The translations under genes and the position numbers were made by a program. This document shows positions 7,838 through 17,688 of a stretch of 64,000 bases of DNA, piece after piece. The notes under the pieces were generated by a model. It was not told the origin of the DNA, made no database searches, and saw only the letters and a program-made list of their open reading frames with translations. The DNA is from Methanospirillum lacunae (GTDB taxonomy: Archaea; Halobacteriota; Methanomicrobia; Methanomicrobiales; Methanospirillaceae), in assembly GCF_046195335.1 (NCBI RefSeq), contig NZ_CP176093.1. One strand, written 5' to 3'. Numbering within the stretch: the stretch's first letter is position 1; every line of letters begins with the position of its first letter.

Positions 7838-9469
7838 TTAAGAACTTGTTAGCAAATGGAATTTTTCAAAGATTCTTGAAAATCCAATGCTTACTGTTCC
7901 AAGTTTTTCTCGCCAGTTATTTGGAACTTCACTGATAGAAGTACTGTTCAGCGAGTCGTACTGAAGAACTGAGTAATATTGTAAGTCATTGAAACGATCA
8001 GGGGGATGTGAAGCAACGAATGAATAGAAGTTTACATTATCATCACTTCGGACAATTAATGTCAATGGCCTTTCTGATAGTCTTTGGTTTTCAAACCATT
8101 GAATATTTGAGAGATCAATGAAGGGTGTTAGAACTCCCACATATTCAACAGCCCTCACCTTTACACGCTCATTAGAGAGATAGGTGATGAGATTGGCATC
8201 CCAGAAGTTCGAAAAAGCATGGGTGATACCATTATCCTCCATTGTTTGAATTAAGGAGTACTGATTTTCATTTGGTGTAGCAGGAATTGTGAGTACAAGG
8301 CCTGTGAGCATTACCAGATTAAGGGTAATCAGGATAAGCAAAAGCAGCTGCATAATGTGTATTTGAGTATTAAATTTGAAAATTAGCAGAACTGCAATGA
8401 TATATAGGAGTATTGGGATCTGACTTATGTACGGCCATGCATCCATCTCTGAAAACAGGATGATTATGACCATTGTACAAATAATTGATGAGATGAAAAA
8501 GGTTACCAACCCTTTTTCATCGTTTTGAAAATTTGATCTTTTTACAAATAATGCAAGTATAAGCAAAATTCCAACAATTGTGGTAATGATTATGATTCCC
8601 GGAATAAGAGTGGAATAGAAAAAATCAGGTACCAGATATGTCTGAAAAAGGAGAGTAAATTTAGCAAAATCCCCTTCTGTTCGTGAAAATAATTTAAACG
8701 AGAAATCTGCATACTCATAGAGCATAGGGTTGAAATATTTAATAAAATGGGTAATTATTGAGACTAAAACGCAGACACCCACGAATAAAGTTCTAGGTTG
8801 AAACCTGGTATTCCATGAGAAGAAATACATTACAACCAACGGTGCTACAAACCAGATAACCAGTAATGAGTCTGAAAGGGTAACAAGTGCCAAAATACTG
8901 ATTGGGACTATTATTCTTGGGAATGAATCCCATTTTTTTGTAAAGGTAAGATATACCAGGATTCCAAAGAAAAAAACTGTGGAGTTATGGAAAACCGGTA
9001 AAAGAAATTTACTTGCATAATAATACGTGGAATCCCGAATCGCTTGAGAAGGACATGAGGAGACCATTAATGCTATGAATACCAATATCGCGATTTTATT
9101 TTTTACATATGAATAGAGGATAAGCGAGAAGATCAGAATGATGCAGATAAAAATAAAAAATCCTGATACTTTTAGAGCCAGAGGATTGAAATTTGACAAA
9201 ATTTGGGGGATGAGGTAAAAACATATATCTTCAATGACGTTTGGATCAGGAGCGGGGAGCACCATATCCTGCAACAATCCATTCTGATGTCGCCACATCT
9301 CCATTGCAATAATTCCGGGCAAAACAGTATCTGATGTCAGGGGCTGGAAAACTGCAATTATAAATTTATAGAAAAGCCCGATAGCACAACAGATACCTAA
9401 ATACCCTGCCAGCAGTGCTTGTGCATGAGTTTTAAAAAAAGAAATCATGTTATTTTTCCAGATCATCAT
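7838..9469 (-). CDS. Polytopic membrane protein of unknown function
   Basis: Around 543 residues with at least ten hydrophobic segments and a C-terminal soluble domain of about 130 residues. After the first helix the loop TSDTVLPGIIAMEMWRHQNG carries an acidic residue in the position typical of GT-C enzymes, so it may be a divergent glycosyltransferase or a related integral membrane protein. It has lower GC and is richer in Phe and Ile than its neighbours. It lies 132 nt upstream of the other membrane gene on the same strand. Several Met codons close together (9469, 9466, 9448) leave the start uncertain. I do not recognise the family. Confidence 0.65.
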   Translation of the reverse strand: MMIWKNNMISFFKTHAQALLAGYLGICCAIGLFYKFIIAVFQPLTSDTVLPGIIAMEMWRHQNGLLQDMVLPAPDPNVIEDICFYLIPQILSNFNPLALKVSGFFIFICIILIFSLILYSYVKNKIAILVFIALMVSSCPSQAIRDSTYYYASKFLLPVFHNSTVFFFGILVYLTFTKKWDSFPRIIVPISILALVTLSDSLLVIWFVAPLVVMYFFSWNTRFQPRTLFVGVCVLVSIITHFIKYFNPMLYEYADFSFKLFSRTEGDFAKFTLLFQTYLVPDFFYSTLIPGIIIITTIVGILLILALFVKRSNFQNDEKGLVTFFISSIICTMVIIILFSEMDAWPYISQIPILLYIIAVLLIFKFNTQIHIMQLLLLILITLNLVMLTGLVLTIPATPNENQYSLIQTMEDNGITHAFSNFWDANLITYLSNERVKVRAVEYVGVLTPFIDLSNIQWFENQRLSERPLTLIVRSDDNVNFYSFVASHPPDRFNDLQYYSVLQYDSLNSTSISEVPNNWREKLGTVSIGFSRIFEKFHLLTSS

Positions 9470-9568
9470 AAAAACCACAACATTCCATCAAATTTTTCTT
9501 GTTCTATTGTCTAATGTGTTAAATTTGATCTGAAAAAATGTTGAGATATCGATTGATATAAATTCTGG

Positions 9569-12166
9569 TTACTCTTTCTGTTCAACGGTTATAATAAGGT
9601 CATCCTGGGCTGTAATAATCTCAACTGCTGCACCAGCTACAGTGTAGGACATCTTGGGGATTACTGATCCCTCAGGTACTGCTATCTCTTCTCCTCCCAC
9701 CATAATGGACTTTGGCAGCACACCTAGTTGATCCTTTGGCAGTGCTTCGATTGCCTGCATGAAACCCTTCGCCTGACCACGGAGTGCCGGACCAATGATT
9801 CCCATGTTGAAGGAGACACCAGTGGTAACCTGCCTGAGTTCAGGCTTTCCTGCCATGTACTTCAGTGTACAGTTCAGGGCCAGACTTCCATCGCCTGCAT
9901 CGTCGATCAGGTCCGTTGCATATACTGTTACTGTCCCGAGAGGGGCATTTAACGCAAGATTCTTGTCATGTTTGTATCTTCGGACCTCATTAACAATCCG
10001 AACAAGCATCTGCCCATCAGCGAGTGCCTGTGGATCTGTATAAGAGAAATCAACCCAATGCTGTTTATGGACCGAGCCCTCAAACGCTGCCGACCAGATT
10101 TCTTCGGCAAAGTAAGGCGTGTACGGGGCCATCATTCTGCAGAGGCTGTTTAATGCAGTCTGTATAGCAACACAGGCCCCGTCCCTGCCGCTGCCCCCGT
10201 ATAATCTCCCTTTAACGATTTCAATGTAGTTGTCTGCGAGGACATCCCATGCAAACTCTCTGATCATACGAAGTCCCCTATCAAACTGGTATGTTTCAAA
10301 AGCATCAGAGACATCACGGACTGTCTGATCGAGCCTGACTAAGAGCCAGCGGTCAGCAAGGGCGGTAATTGGTGCTTTTTCATTATAAGGTTCGCGTGAT
10401 AGTTGCATCAGGGCGAACCGGGAGATGTTCCACATCTTTGTCAGGAACCTGTTGGCAGCAACAACATCATTCCAATTGAACTGAATATCAGATCCAGTTG
10501 CAGCGCCTGCAGCAGCCCATTGGCGCAGAGAATCTGCACCATACTGGCTCAGGATCTCTTCAGGAACAGTAACATTCCCCCGGCTTTTACTCATCTTAAA
10601 GCCGTCTTCACCAAGCACCATTCCGTTGACCAGGATTTGGTCCCATGGTCTTCCGCCTACAAGTGAAACTGCCCGGAGAATTGTATAAAATGCCCATGTC
10701 CTGATGATGTCATGTCCCTGAGGTCTGATCTGGGCAGGGAAAAGTGGTGGCTTTTTCTGACTACCATCCCAGCCGGTTACATGAAGGACTGATATTGATG
10801 AGTCCATCCAGGTATCAAGGACATCAGTTTCAGCAGCAAACGAGGTGCTGCCGCATTTGGGACAGGGTTTTTTTGGTTTGTCAACGGTTGGATCAACCGG
10901 AAGGTCTGCCTCTTCAGGGATTATGATTTCGCCACAGTCCTTACAGAACCAGATAGGAATTGGAGTGGCAAAGAGTCGCTGGCGGGAGATACACCAGTCC
11001 CATTCCATCTGCTCGATCCAGTTTTCCATCCGCAGGAACATATGCTCTGGATACCATTTCACCTCTTTAGCAGCTTTCAGCGCTGCTTCGTGTGGAATTT
11101 TAACAAACCACTGATTTTCAGACAGGATCTCAATGGGAGTTTTGCATCTCCAACATGTGCCGACCCTCTGTTCAAGCGGTTGTTGTCTGATGAGGATCCC
11201 CTGCTCCTGCATCTCGGCAAGGATTGCTTTTCTGCAATCCCCTGATGTCATACCAACATATTTCCCTGCAATGTCGGTCATTTTCCCTGTCTTGTCGATG
11301 GCCTTACGCAGGGGGAGATTGTGAGTTCTCCACCAGAGAACATCCTGCTTGTCACCAAAAGTACAGATCATGACCGCACCAGATCCAAAGGCAGGGTCTA
11401 CAGCCTCATCGGTGATGATCGGAACCTCATGCCCAAAGAGAGGAACCTTCAGGGTTTTTCCTCCTTTTCCTGAGTATCGATCATCTGTTGGGTGAACCGC
11501 TACGGCAACACATGCTGCAAGAAGTTCGGGCCTGGTTGTTGCTATTTCGATACCGTCAAAGTTGAAAAAATTCAGAGACGTGGTCCGATCACTATAATTG
11601 ACCTCAGCAAATGCTATCGCAGTCTCGCAACGTGGACAGAAATTAACCGGATGATTGCTCTGGTAAATCTGGCCGGCTTTAAACATTCGTAAAAATGAGA
11701 GCTGGGTTTTGCCGTAATAGTACGGCATCATGGTGATGTATTCGTGCGACCAGTCTATTGAGAACGCCATGCGACGCATAGATGCACGCATCTTCTCAAT
11801 GTTACCAATTGTGAGAGCGCGGCACATCTCCCGAAACTGCTGGCGGGGGACATCATTTTTAGTGATTTTATGTGTCTCTTCTACCTTGACCTCGGTTGGA
11901 AGGCCGTGACAGTCCCACCCCTGTGGGAACATCACGTTATATCCTTTCATCCTCTTGTATCTGGCGAGAAAATCGATGTAGCACCAGTTAAAGGCGTTAC
12001 CTATATGGAATTCTCCTGTCGGATATGGCGGGGGTGTATCAATGACAAATTGAGGTTTATCTGAGTTCTCTTGAAAGTAATGGTCTTCTTCCTTCCAGAT
12101 TTTCTGCCATCGCGCCTCAACCTCGCGATAATCATAATTTTTGGGAAGTGGATCGGACAAGGGCAT
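9569..12166 (-). CDS. valS: Valyl-tRNA synthetase
   Basis: Class I aminoacyl-tRNA synthetase that charges tRNA-Val. The 865 residues contain the HIGH-type motif as PTGEFHIGNAF, an editing (CP1) domain in the first half with TTRPELLAACVAVAVHP, zinc-type cysteine pairs (FCPRCE, CWRCKTP, CKDCGE, CPKCGS), the KMSKS loop in FKMSKSRGN, and an anticodon-binding helical domain after it. The length fits archaeal ValRS. The start ATG gives the usual NYDYREVEARWQKIW opening. It appears to be a single-gene unit. Confidence 0.97.
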   Translation of the reverse strand: MPLSDPLPKNYDYREVEARWQKIWKEEDHYFQENSDKPQFVIDTPPPYPTGEFHIGNAFNWCYIDFLARYKRMKGYNVMFPQGWDCHGLPTEVKVEETHKITKNDVPRQQFREMCRALTIGNIEKMRASMRRMAFSIDWSHEYITMMPYYYGKTQLSFLRMFKAGQIYQSNHPVNFCPRCETAIAFAEVNYSDRTTSLNFFNFDGIEIATTRPELLAACVAVAVHPTDDRYSGKGGKTLKVPLFGHEVPIITDEAVDPAFGSGAVMICTFGDKQDVLWWRTHNLPLRKAIDKTGKMTDIAGKYVGMTSGDCRKAILAEMQEQGILIRQQPLEQRVGTCWRCKTPIEILSENQWFVKIPHEAALKAAKEVKWYPEHMFLRMENWIEQMEWDWCISRQRLFATPIPIWFCKDCGEIIIPEEADLPVDPTVDKPKKPCPKCGSTSFAAETDVLDTWMDSSISVLHVTGWDGSQKKPPLFPAQIRPQGHDIIRTWAFYTILRAVSLVGGRPWDQILVNGMVLGEDGFKMSKSRGNVTVPEEILSQYGADSLRQWAAAGAATGSDIQFNWNDVVAANRFLTKMWNISRFALMQLSREPYNEKAPITALADRWLLVRLDQTVRDVSDAFETYQFDRGLRMIREFAWDVLADNYIEIVKGRLYGGSGRDGACVAIQTALNSLCRMMAPYTPYFAEEIWSAAFEGSVHKQHWVDFSYTDPQALADGQMLVRIVNEVRRYKHDKNLALNAPLGTVTVYATDLIDDAGDGSLALNCTLKYMAGKPELRQVTTGVSFNMGIIGPALRGQAKGFMQAIEALPKDQLGVLPKSIMVGGEEIAVPEGSVIPKMSYTVAGAAVEIITAQDDLIITVEQKE

Positions 12167-12251
12167 TTCTTATCCGTTTGTGGGCGATGGGTAATGTATC
12201 TGATGGAATGTCTTTCAAACAGAAAATATTAGATATGAAAAATGTGTTCCC

Positions 12252-13328
12252 TTATGCCATCGCTCCGCCAGCTGTACAATGAACATTACCGTCAATGTTT
12301 GAGATGTATAATTTACTCTGCATACTACGGGCTGTTGCGATTGCATTTTCGGCTTCCGCGTTGCGCCCTACTTTTCTAAGAGCCCCTCCATAACTGATAT
12401 AAATATCAGCACCTGAAACCCCCTGGGCAATTGCCTTCTCATATGCAGTAATCGCGTCATTATTATTGTCAGATTTTAAGAGCACATCTCCGTACTCTTT
12501 CCAGACCAATGGCTGTGATGCATCAATATCCAGTGACTTCTTGAATGCTACTGCAGACTCATTCACCTGTTTTAGTCCTAAATCTGCTCTGGCTGTCCCG
12601 GCCCATGCCCCTGGGTTGGACGGTTCCATGACAAGTGACTGGTTGAATGCTACAAGAGATTCCTCATACTTCTTTAACTGAACGAGAGCTCCCCCATATG
12701 AATTCAACACATCTGTGTCCTGTTTTAAGGATAGAGACTGATTATATGCATTCTTGGCCTCTTCCCATCGTGAAAGGCCCACGAGAATATCACCATACTT
12801 TGCCAGAATCTGTGGATCAGAACCAGATTTCTGGATAGCACTCTTGTAAGACGCTGCAGCGTAATCATAAAGTCCTAGATTGTAAAATGCATTTCCCTGT
12901 TTAATGAGACCCTGAAGATCCAGACTATCTGATTTGGCATCAACCTTCACATCAGTCGGTGTCTGTGGGGTATCATCTACTCCTTTAAATACAGCATTTT
13001 CAGGAACAATTTTTCCAAAGGAGTAGGTGACTGTCGCTCCGGGAAGGGTGCATACACAAAGCGGATAAAAAAAACTCATTCTTGTGTATGAGTATGAAGG
13101 GTTTACTTCTGAAGATGAGTTTCCATCTCCAAAGTCCCATTTGACTGAGTCGCAGCTCTCCCCTCCGGGAAGGGAGAACTGAACTTTAAGTGGTATCTTT
13201 CCCTCATTTGGATAAAATGAGGGTGTCGCTGTGGTGATTGCAGTAGAGAGGATAAGCATAGTCAGGGACGCGAGAAGACACCTGCCTAACAGGTGGCCAT
13301 CGCGGATTAACCTGCGTTCAGTATTCAT
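12252..13328 (-). CDS. Secreted protein with a PKD domain and TPR repeats
   Basis: Exported 358-residue protein. Residues 14-35 form a signal-type hydrophobic segment. Residues about 38-105 are a PKD fold marked by VKWDFGDGNSSSEVNPSYSY. From about residue 130 to the end there are five to six TPR units (for example AEEAKNAYNQSLSLKQD-like helices ending in a conserved Pro). The C terminus KLYISNIDGNVH resembles QLYISRIYDNLY at the end of the 650-residue TPR lipoprotein encoded further on. It probably sits outside the membrane and binds proteins; no enzymatic motif is visible. The PKD-to-TPR fusion mirrors two adjacent separate genes at 29-32 kb. Confidence 0.82.
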   Translation of the reverse strand: MNTERRLIRDGHLLGRCLLASLTMLILSTAITTATPSFYPNEGKIPLKVQFSLPGGESCDSVKWDFGDGNSSSEVNPSYSYTRMSFFYPLCVCTLPGATVTYSFGKIVPENAVFKGVDDTPQTPTDVKVDAKSDSLDLQGLIKQGNAFYNLGLYDYAAASYKSAIQKSGSDPQILAKYGDILVGLSRWEEAKNAYNQSLSLKQDTDVLNSYGGALVQLKKYEESLVAFNQSLVMEPSNPGAWAGTARADLGLKQVNESAVAFKKSLDIDASQPLVWKEYGDVLLKSDNNNDAITAYEKAIAQGVSGADIYISYGGALRKVGRNAEAENAIATARSMQSKLYISNIDGNVHCTAGGAMA

Positions 13329-13416
13329 TGAGTGGTACCGTTAGAGGTATCTGGATAAAGGGTTTCTATCGTCTGATCCTGATACCTTCATCTGATGTAT
13401 CCTCCAATTATGTACT

Positions 13417-14619
13417 ATGATAATACCGGGGAGATGGCAGGCATTCATTGCCGCTATTGCCCTTACTCTGCTTGCACCCCATATGCCCCCTGGAATGGCA
13501 GGTTTTTTCCTGATTCTTACCTCTGCGTTCATCTGTGTCAGAATGAATGATCTTGCCCTTCCGGTTGCCCTGTTCATTCTGGGAGTTCTCAGTTTCTTCG
13601 GGTTTGTGCCGGCATTTGTTCTCTGTGCAACAGTCTTGATTGTAGCAACCCGTGAACTCATATTTTTCTATTCTGGTGGGAGGCCTGTTGAGTATGCACT
13701 CGCCCTGATTGGCGGCCTGCTGGTTACTGCCCTCGTAATTTTTTACATGACTGCAGGGACATGGCTTTCAGCGGTTGTGGGGGTGACTGTCGCAATCCTG
13801 CTGTATGCCATCTTGCAGAAGAAATCCTATGCAATAACCGGTGAACTGATCGGAGTTGCATTGGCTATGTTACTTTTAGAAAATCTTGAGTTCCAGGCTG
13901 ATCTCCCGCTGGTTGCGACTGCAGCCTTCATCTCATTCGGGTTCGCATATTTTGCATACCGTCTGAAGACCGCTGATATTGCCGGCCTCTTTTCTGCAGC
14001 ACTTGTGGGAATTCTGCTCATCGTATTTGCCGGGATTTCATGGTTTATGATCATGCTTGCGTTCTTTATCCTGGGCGCTGCAGCGACCCGGTACCAGATG
14101 GAATACAAAAAGAGCCTTCATGTTGAGCAGGAAAGTGGAGGCGTCAGGGGGTATGTCAACGTCTTTGCTAACGGGCTGGTTTCGGTAGTTGCGGCTGTCT
14201 GTTTTGGCGTGTCTCATCACCCAGTCTTCATCGCTGTTTACCTCGGGAGTGTGGCAACCGCTGCTTCTGATACTGTTGCAGGAGAGATCGGTGTCTGTTC
14301 AGGACGCCCGTACCTCATAACCACATTAAAGCCTGTAGATGAAGGAACAAACGGAGGAGTATCCCTCACTGGGGAGATTGCAGGTCTTTTTGCTGCTGCA
14401 TTCATTGGTGCATGTGCTGTCCTTCTGGGTGTTGCTGATATACCGGTGTTTATTGCGTGTGTGGCTGGAGGATTTATCGGTGCAAATATCGACAGTCTCA
14501 TTGGAGAAATTTTAGAGAACAAAAAAGTGATTGGGAACGCAGGAACAAACTTTTTGGCGACCCTTGGGGGAGGAGTGGTAACAGCTCTTTTATGGGTGGT
14601 CCTTATCCCTGCGTTTTAA
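13417..14619 (+). CDS. DUF92 family integral membrane protein
   Basis: A 400-residue, highly hydrophobic protein with about ten membrane segments. The C-terminal half has the DUF92 signature: SVATAASDTVAGEIG, then a KPVDEGTNGGVSLTGE block and GANIDSLIGEIL with GNAGTNFLATLGG near the end. Plant relatives (VTE6) are phytyl-phosphate kinases, so an isoprenyl-phosphate kinase role in lipid metabolism is possible. The N-terminal 200 residues add extra helices. Its neighbours on both sides are on the opposite strand, so it is a stand-alone unit. Confidence 0.87.
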   Translation: MIIPGRWQAFIAAIALTLLAPHMPPGMAGFFLILTSAFICVRMNDLALPVALFILGVLSFFGFVPAFVLCATVLIVATRELIFFYSGGRPVEYALALIGGLLVTALVIFYMTAGTWLSAVVGVTVAILLYAILQKKSYAITGELIGVALAMLLLENLEFQADLPLVATAAFISFGFAYFAYRLKTADIAGLFSAALVGILLIVFAGISWFMIMLAFFILGAAATRYQMEYKKSLHVEQESGGVRGYVNVFANGLVSVVAAVCFGVSHHPVFIAVYLGSVATAASDTVAGEIGVCSGRPYLITTLKPVDEGTNGGVSLTGEIAGLFAAAFIGACAVLLGVADIPVFIACVAGGFIGANIDSLIGEILENKKVIGNAGTNFLATLGGGVVTALLWVVLIPAF

Positions 14620-14626
14620 CATTTTT

Positions 14627-15472
14627 TCAATACTTATACCATCGTCCTTTTTCGTCATACTCCCCTGTTTGAGGTATAACCGGACTTGGAACTGAAAGGG
14701 CAGAAAGGTAGCACTGCTGTTTGTATACAATGAAAAATGGCACCAGAATTATCAGACTGACCCCAATTGTTATCGCGGTCACGACAAGTCCGTCATAACC
14801 GAGGATATGCTGCCAGTCTGAAAGACTAAATCCAGCAAAGATCTTCTGCTGCTCTGCGGCCCCAAGGTTAATGTACTCGGTGAACTTATCCGAAAGAATC
14901 ATTCCCCATACTGTAGCCAGAATGGTTCCCACTACTCCTGCACTTATCAGACTGACAACAAAGCAGGTAATTACCATGAAGATAGAGCGTGAGGCAATCA
15001 TCATGCTCTGTTTCAATGATGCAAATACGGCAAGTCCCTCCGAGACTGCCACATTGTCAGCAAAAAAGGCAAAGATCATAACCGGGATCGTAATTCCTAT
15101 GAATAATCCTGCAATCATGGATGGATCGGAGTGCCCTGATATTGCAAAGGGGATACTGAAGAGAATCAGGAGTAGGATGATTATCGCAGCGGCTATTATT
15201 GCTGGAAGCAGAATAGGGAAAAAGAACTTGACTGCAGATCTTCCGAAAAGAGATATGGTATACTCCCCGCTTTTCATGCAACCGAGTGCACCTGCTACAA
15301 AGAAGGGAAATATAACAGCCCCGAGAAAGATCATTTTTCCTGCGATGAATTCCCCTCCAGAGAAAGCGAGCCAAATGAATGCAGTAGCTAAGGCCCCTGC
15401 ATATAATCCTGGCAACCAGAGTACCGGTTTACTGAGCAGGCTGATTGTATCAGCAAAAGGTCTTCCTGACAT
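14627..15472 (-). CDS. Multi-pass membrane protein, unknown function
   Basis: About 281 residues with six or more hydrophobic segments and a short charged C-terminal tail (GEYDEKGRWYKY). The layout (an amphipathic N-terminal stretch, then repeated Ala/Ile-rich helices) is that of archaeal DUF4013-like membrane proteins; this assignment is tentative. The ATG at 15472 is preferred over the GTG at 15478 because GGGAG lies at a suitable distance before it. The start overlaps or abuts the end of the pyruvate-kinase-C-like gene, so they are co-transcribed. Confidence 0.68.
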   Translation of the reverse strand: MSGRPFADTISLLSKPVLWLPGLYAGALATAFIWLAFSGGEFIAGKMIFLGAVIFPFFVAGALGCMKSGEYTISLFGRSAVKFFFPILLPAIIAAAIIILLLILFSIPFAISGHSDPSMIAGLFIGITIPVMIFAFFADNVAVSEGLAVFASLKQSMMIASRSIFMVITCFVVSLISAGVVGTILATVWGMILSDKFTEYINLGAAEQQKIFAGFSLSDWQHILGYDGLVVTAITIGVSLIILVPFFIVYKQQCYLSALSVPSPVIPQTGEYDEKGRWYKY

Positions 15473-15474
15473 GT

Positions 15475-16065
15475 TCACCGCTCCCGCGGCATAGCAACAA
15501 TTTCCCGAACCTGAAGGTCAAAGAATCGGCTGGTATGTGAAGGTTTAATCACACAAACCGTATCCACTCCGCTGGCTTTTCCACCAAGTGCTATTACCTC
15601 TTCATTCACTGGGATGGCTCCCTGATCAGCAGCGATGAGCGTACACTCAACTGCGACTTTGAGACCTATTGCAATTATCCGTCTGAGTGCTTCGGCAACT
15701 GCCTCACTCCGGGATCCCCCACCAATTTTAGGTGATGATGAGAACGCGCGTTCAAGACCTGAAAGCACATGTGTCCCGGTGATGATCTTCACCCCTTGCT
15801 CTCTGAGTTCATCTGCGATTGTACTGTCAAACTCCCAGACACCAGGGCTTGAGAACCCGACGACATGAGAGACCACAATCAGGGATATTTCGGTTCCCCG
15901 CAGAGTATCTGCAGCAGTTTTAGCGGTCTCGCCACTGGTGCTTGGCACAATCAGATATCGTATTCCAAGTTCTTTTGCCCGCTCAGTAGCAATCCTGAGG
16001 GCATCCTGGGTGTTCCCGCTACCGGGTTTATCAAAATACCAGATCTTTTTGGTAGAGTACCCCAT
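15475..16065 (-). CDS. Pyruvate kinase C-terminal-like domain protein
   Basis: A stand-alone 196-residue protein related to the C-terminal (allosteric) domain of pyruvate kinase. It has an early GSGNTQDALRIATERAKELG helix and strand, a VPSTSGETAKTAAD loop, and a conserved later segment with ALRRIIAIGLKVAVECTLIAADQGAI. Archaea carry such free domains with no known activity; this is not the catalytic kinase. It is the first gene of a two-gene unit with the membrane protein downstream. Its start is 38 nt from the divergent GTPase gene. Confidence 0.82.
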   Translation of the reverse strand: MGYSTKKIWYFDKPGSGNTQDALRIATERAKELGIRYLIVPSTSGETAKTAADTLRGTEISLIVVSHVVGFSSPGVWEFDSTIADELREQGVKIITGTHVLSGLERAFSSSPKIGGGSRSEAVAEALRRIIAIGLKVAVECTLIAADQGAIPVNEEVIALGGKASGVDTVCVIKPSHTSRFFDLQVREIVAMPRER

Positions 16066-16103
16066 ACATATCGGTTAGACCGCATAGGTTTAAGGTACGA
16101 GCT

Positions 16104-17273
16104 ATGATCACCCTTGCACTGGCAGGCAAACCAAACTGCGGAAAATCAACCCTTTACCGGGCGGCTACGTTAGCGCCGGCTGAAATAGCAAACTATCCCT
16201 TCACCACAATAGATGCAAACCGGGGAGTCGCATACGTGCGGGTTCCCTGTCCCTGTACCTCTCTTGAGCACCGGTGTGGAGTCTGCGTTGACGGAATACG
16301 GTATGTTCCTGTTCACCTGATTGATGTTGCAGGGCTTGTTCCTGATGCATACACCGGAAAAGGGCTTGGCAATCAGTTCCTTGATCATCTGAGACAGGCT
16401 GATGCCATTATCAATGTCATTGACGCTAGTGGCGCAACGGATATTGAAGGGGCTCCCGACGATATTGGATCGCACGATCCACTTGAAGAGATCCCGATGC
16501 TTGAGACTGAAATGACGATGTGGCTTTTTGGGATTATCGAAAAGCACTGGTCAAAGATGCAGCGTCAGGCCCAGGTTAAAAATTACAATGTGTATGCAGG
16601 GCTTGCCGAATTGCTTGCAGGTCTCTCCATTAGGGAAGAGCATGTCGTTGATGCCGAACGCGAATCAGGGATAAATTTCAGATCTGCGCAGGCAGAAGAT
16701 CTCCAGAAATTTGCACGAATTCTTCTGAAGTATTCAAAACCGATGATCCAGGCAGGCAACAAAGCAGATCAGGCTCCTGCAGAACTAATTGCCAAAGTAA
16801 AGGGCGCAGGCATCAGCCTCATCTCTGGCGCTGCTGAACTTGCCCTTCGCTCTGCTGCTGAACACAACCTAATCATCTATCATCCTGGTGATGAAGGATT
16901 CAGAATTCCTGATGGTGTGACACTCAACGCCGCCCAGCAGGAAGGTCTTGCCAAGATCCGTGGTTTCATGGAGATATATGGTGGTACCGGGGTGCAGCAG
17001 ATGATCAACCGTGCTGTCTTTGAGCTTCTTGATCAGATCGTAGTCTACCCGGTTGAAGATGAGACCCATCTCACTGATGCAAAAGGGAGAGTGCTTCCTG
17101 ATGCCTTCCTGATGAAAAAAGGTTCAACACCTCACGATCTGGCATATCAGGTTCATACTGATATTGGCAAGGGCTTCTTGTATGCCATTGACGCAAAAAC
17201 AAAGATGAGAATCAAAGAGACCACTCTGCTCAAGGATGGAGACATTATCAAAATAGTGAGCACTGCGAAGTAA
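16104..17273 (+). CDS. YchF/OBG-family GTPase (Ygr210/MJ1332 type) with TGS domain
   Basis: Translation-associated P-loop NTPase of 389 residues. G1 is GKPNCGKSTLYRA, G3 lies in DVAGLVPDAYTGKGLG, and the G4-type motif is GNKAD. A short cysteine-rich insertion (PCPCTSLEHRCGVC) before G3 marks the archaeal-eukaryotic Ygr210/MJ1332 branch. The C-terminal 80 residues form a TGS domain (DAFLMKKGSTPHDLAYQVH), a likely RNA- or ribosome-binding module. The length is normal and the gene stands alone, divergent from the pyruvate-kinase-C-like gene. Confidence 0.93.
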   Translation: MITLALAGKPNCGKSTLYRAATLAPAEIANYPFTTIDANRGVAYVRVPCPCTSLEHRCGVCVDGIRYVPVHLIDVAGLVPDAYTGKGLGNQFLDHLRQADAIINVIDASGATDIEGAPDDIGSHDPLEEIPMLETEMTMWLFGIIEKHWSKMQRQAQVKNYNVYAGLAELLAGLSIREEHVVDAERESGINFRSAQAEDLQKFARILLKYSKPMIQAGNKADQAPAELIAKVKGAGISLISGAAELALRSAAEHNLIIYHPGDEGFRIPDGVTLNAAQQEGLAKIRGFMEIYGGTGVQQMINRAVFELLDQIVVYPVEDETHLTDAKGRVLPDAFLMKKGSTPHDLAYQVHTDIGKGFLYAIDAKTKMRIKETTLLKDGDIIKIVSTAK

Positions 17274-17284
17274 CCTTCGCTACA

Positions 17285-17294
17285 TTTTTATACT
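17285..17294 (+). promoter_or_regulatory. TATA-like element
   Basis: TTTTTATACT centred about 28 nt before the ATG of the next gene. The spacing predicts a leaderless transcript. Confidence 0.4.
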
Positions 17295-17317
17295 ATCCGC
17301 AAGATAAATCCACAAAC

Positions 17318-17638
17318 ATGGGAGGTGAGATCTTTCAGGCTCAGGTTCTTCGGAATTTTTTTGATACTATTACTGGCACTGATCGAAATCTCACCAGGAT
17401 CTATATGTGTGTTATCAGTCTGGCCCGGCTCAGGGGAGAGGATCCTGATACCCTCAGCCGGCTCGCTGAACAGATGAAACAGAGCAAAATAAAGAAAGAA
17501 CTCTCGATTGATGTGCTCGATTACATGTGTGCAGTTGCATCAGAACTTGAAATAACGGCAGTTAAAACAGCCTTTGGTGTCAAGGATCTGAATGAAGTTG
17601 TGCAGGACTTTGACGGTATCAGCCTAGACACTCTTTAA
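17318..17638 (+). CDS. Conserved-looking small helical protein, unknown function
   Basis: A 106-residue, soluble and mostly alpha-helical protein that I do not recognise. It has several charged helices (LRGEDPDTLSRLAEQM, KIKKELSIDVLDYM) and two Cys residues. It has an archaeal TATA box at the correct distance and codon use like the neighbouring core genes, so I believe it is real. It sits between the YchF-type GTPase and a sugar nucleotidyltransferase, each with its own promoter, so context gives no clear function. Confidence 0.65.
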   Translation: MGGEIFQAQVLRNFFDTITGTDRNLTRIYMCVISLARLRGEDPDTLSRLAEQMKQSKIKKELSIDVLDYMCAVASELEITAVKTAFGVKDLNEVVQDFDGISLDTL

Positions 17639-17688
17639 TCCTATTCTCCGAGTTCATATATTCGGGCAGGACGAATATTGGTACAAGC

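Noticed and set aside
13341..13661. Basic, Arg/Thr-rich reading opposite the DUF92 gene
   Set aside because: It is a shadow frame of the start of a clear membrane protein gene.
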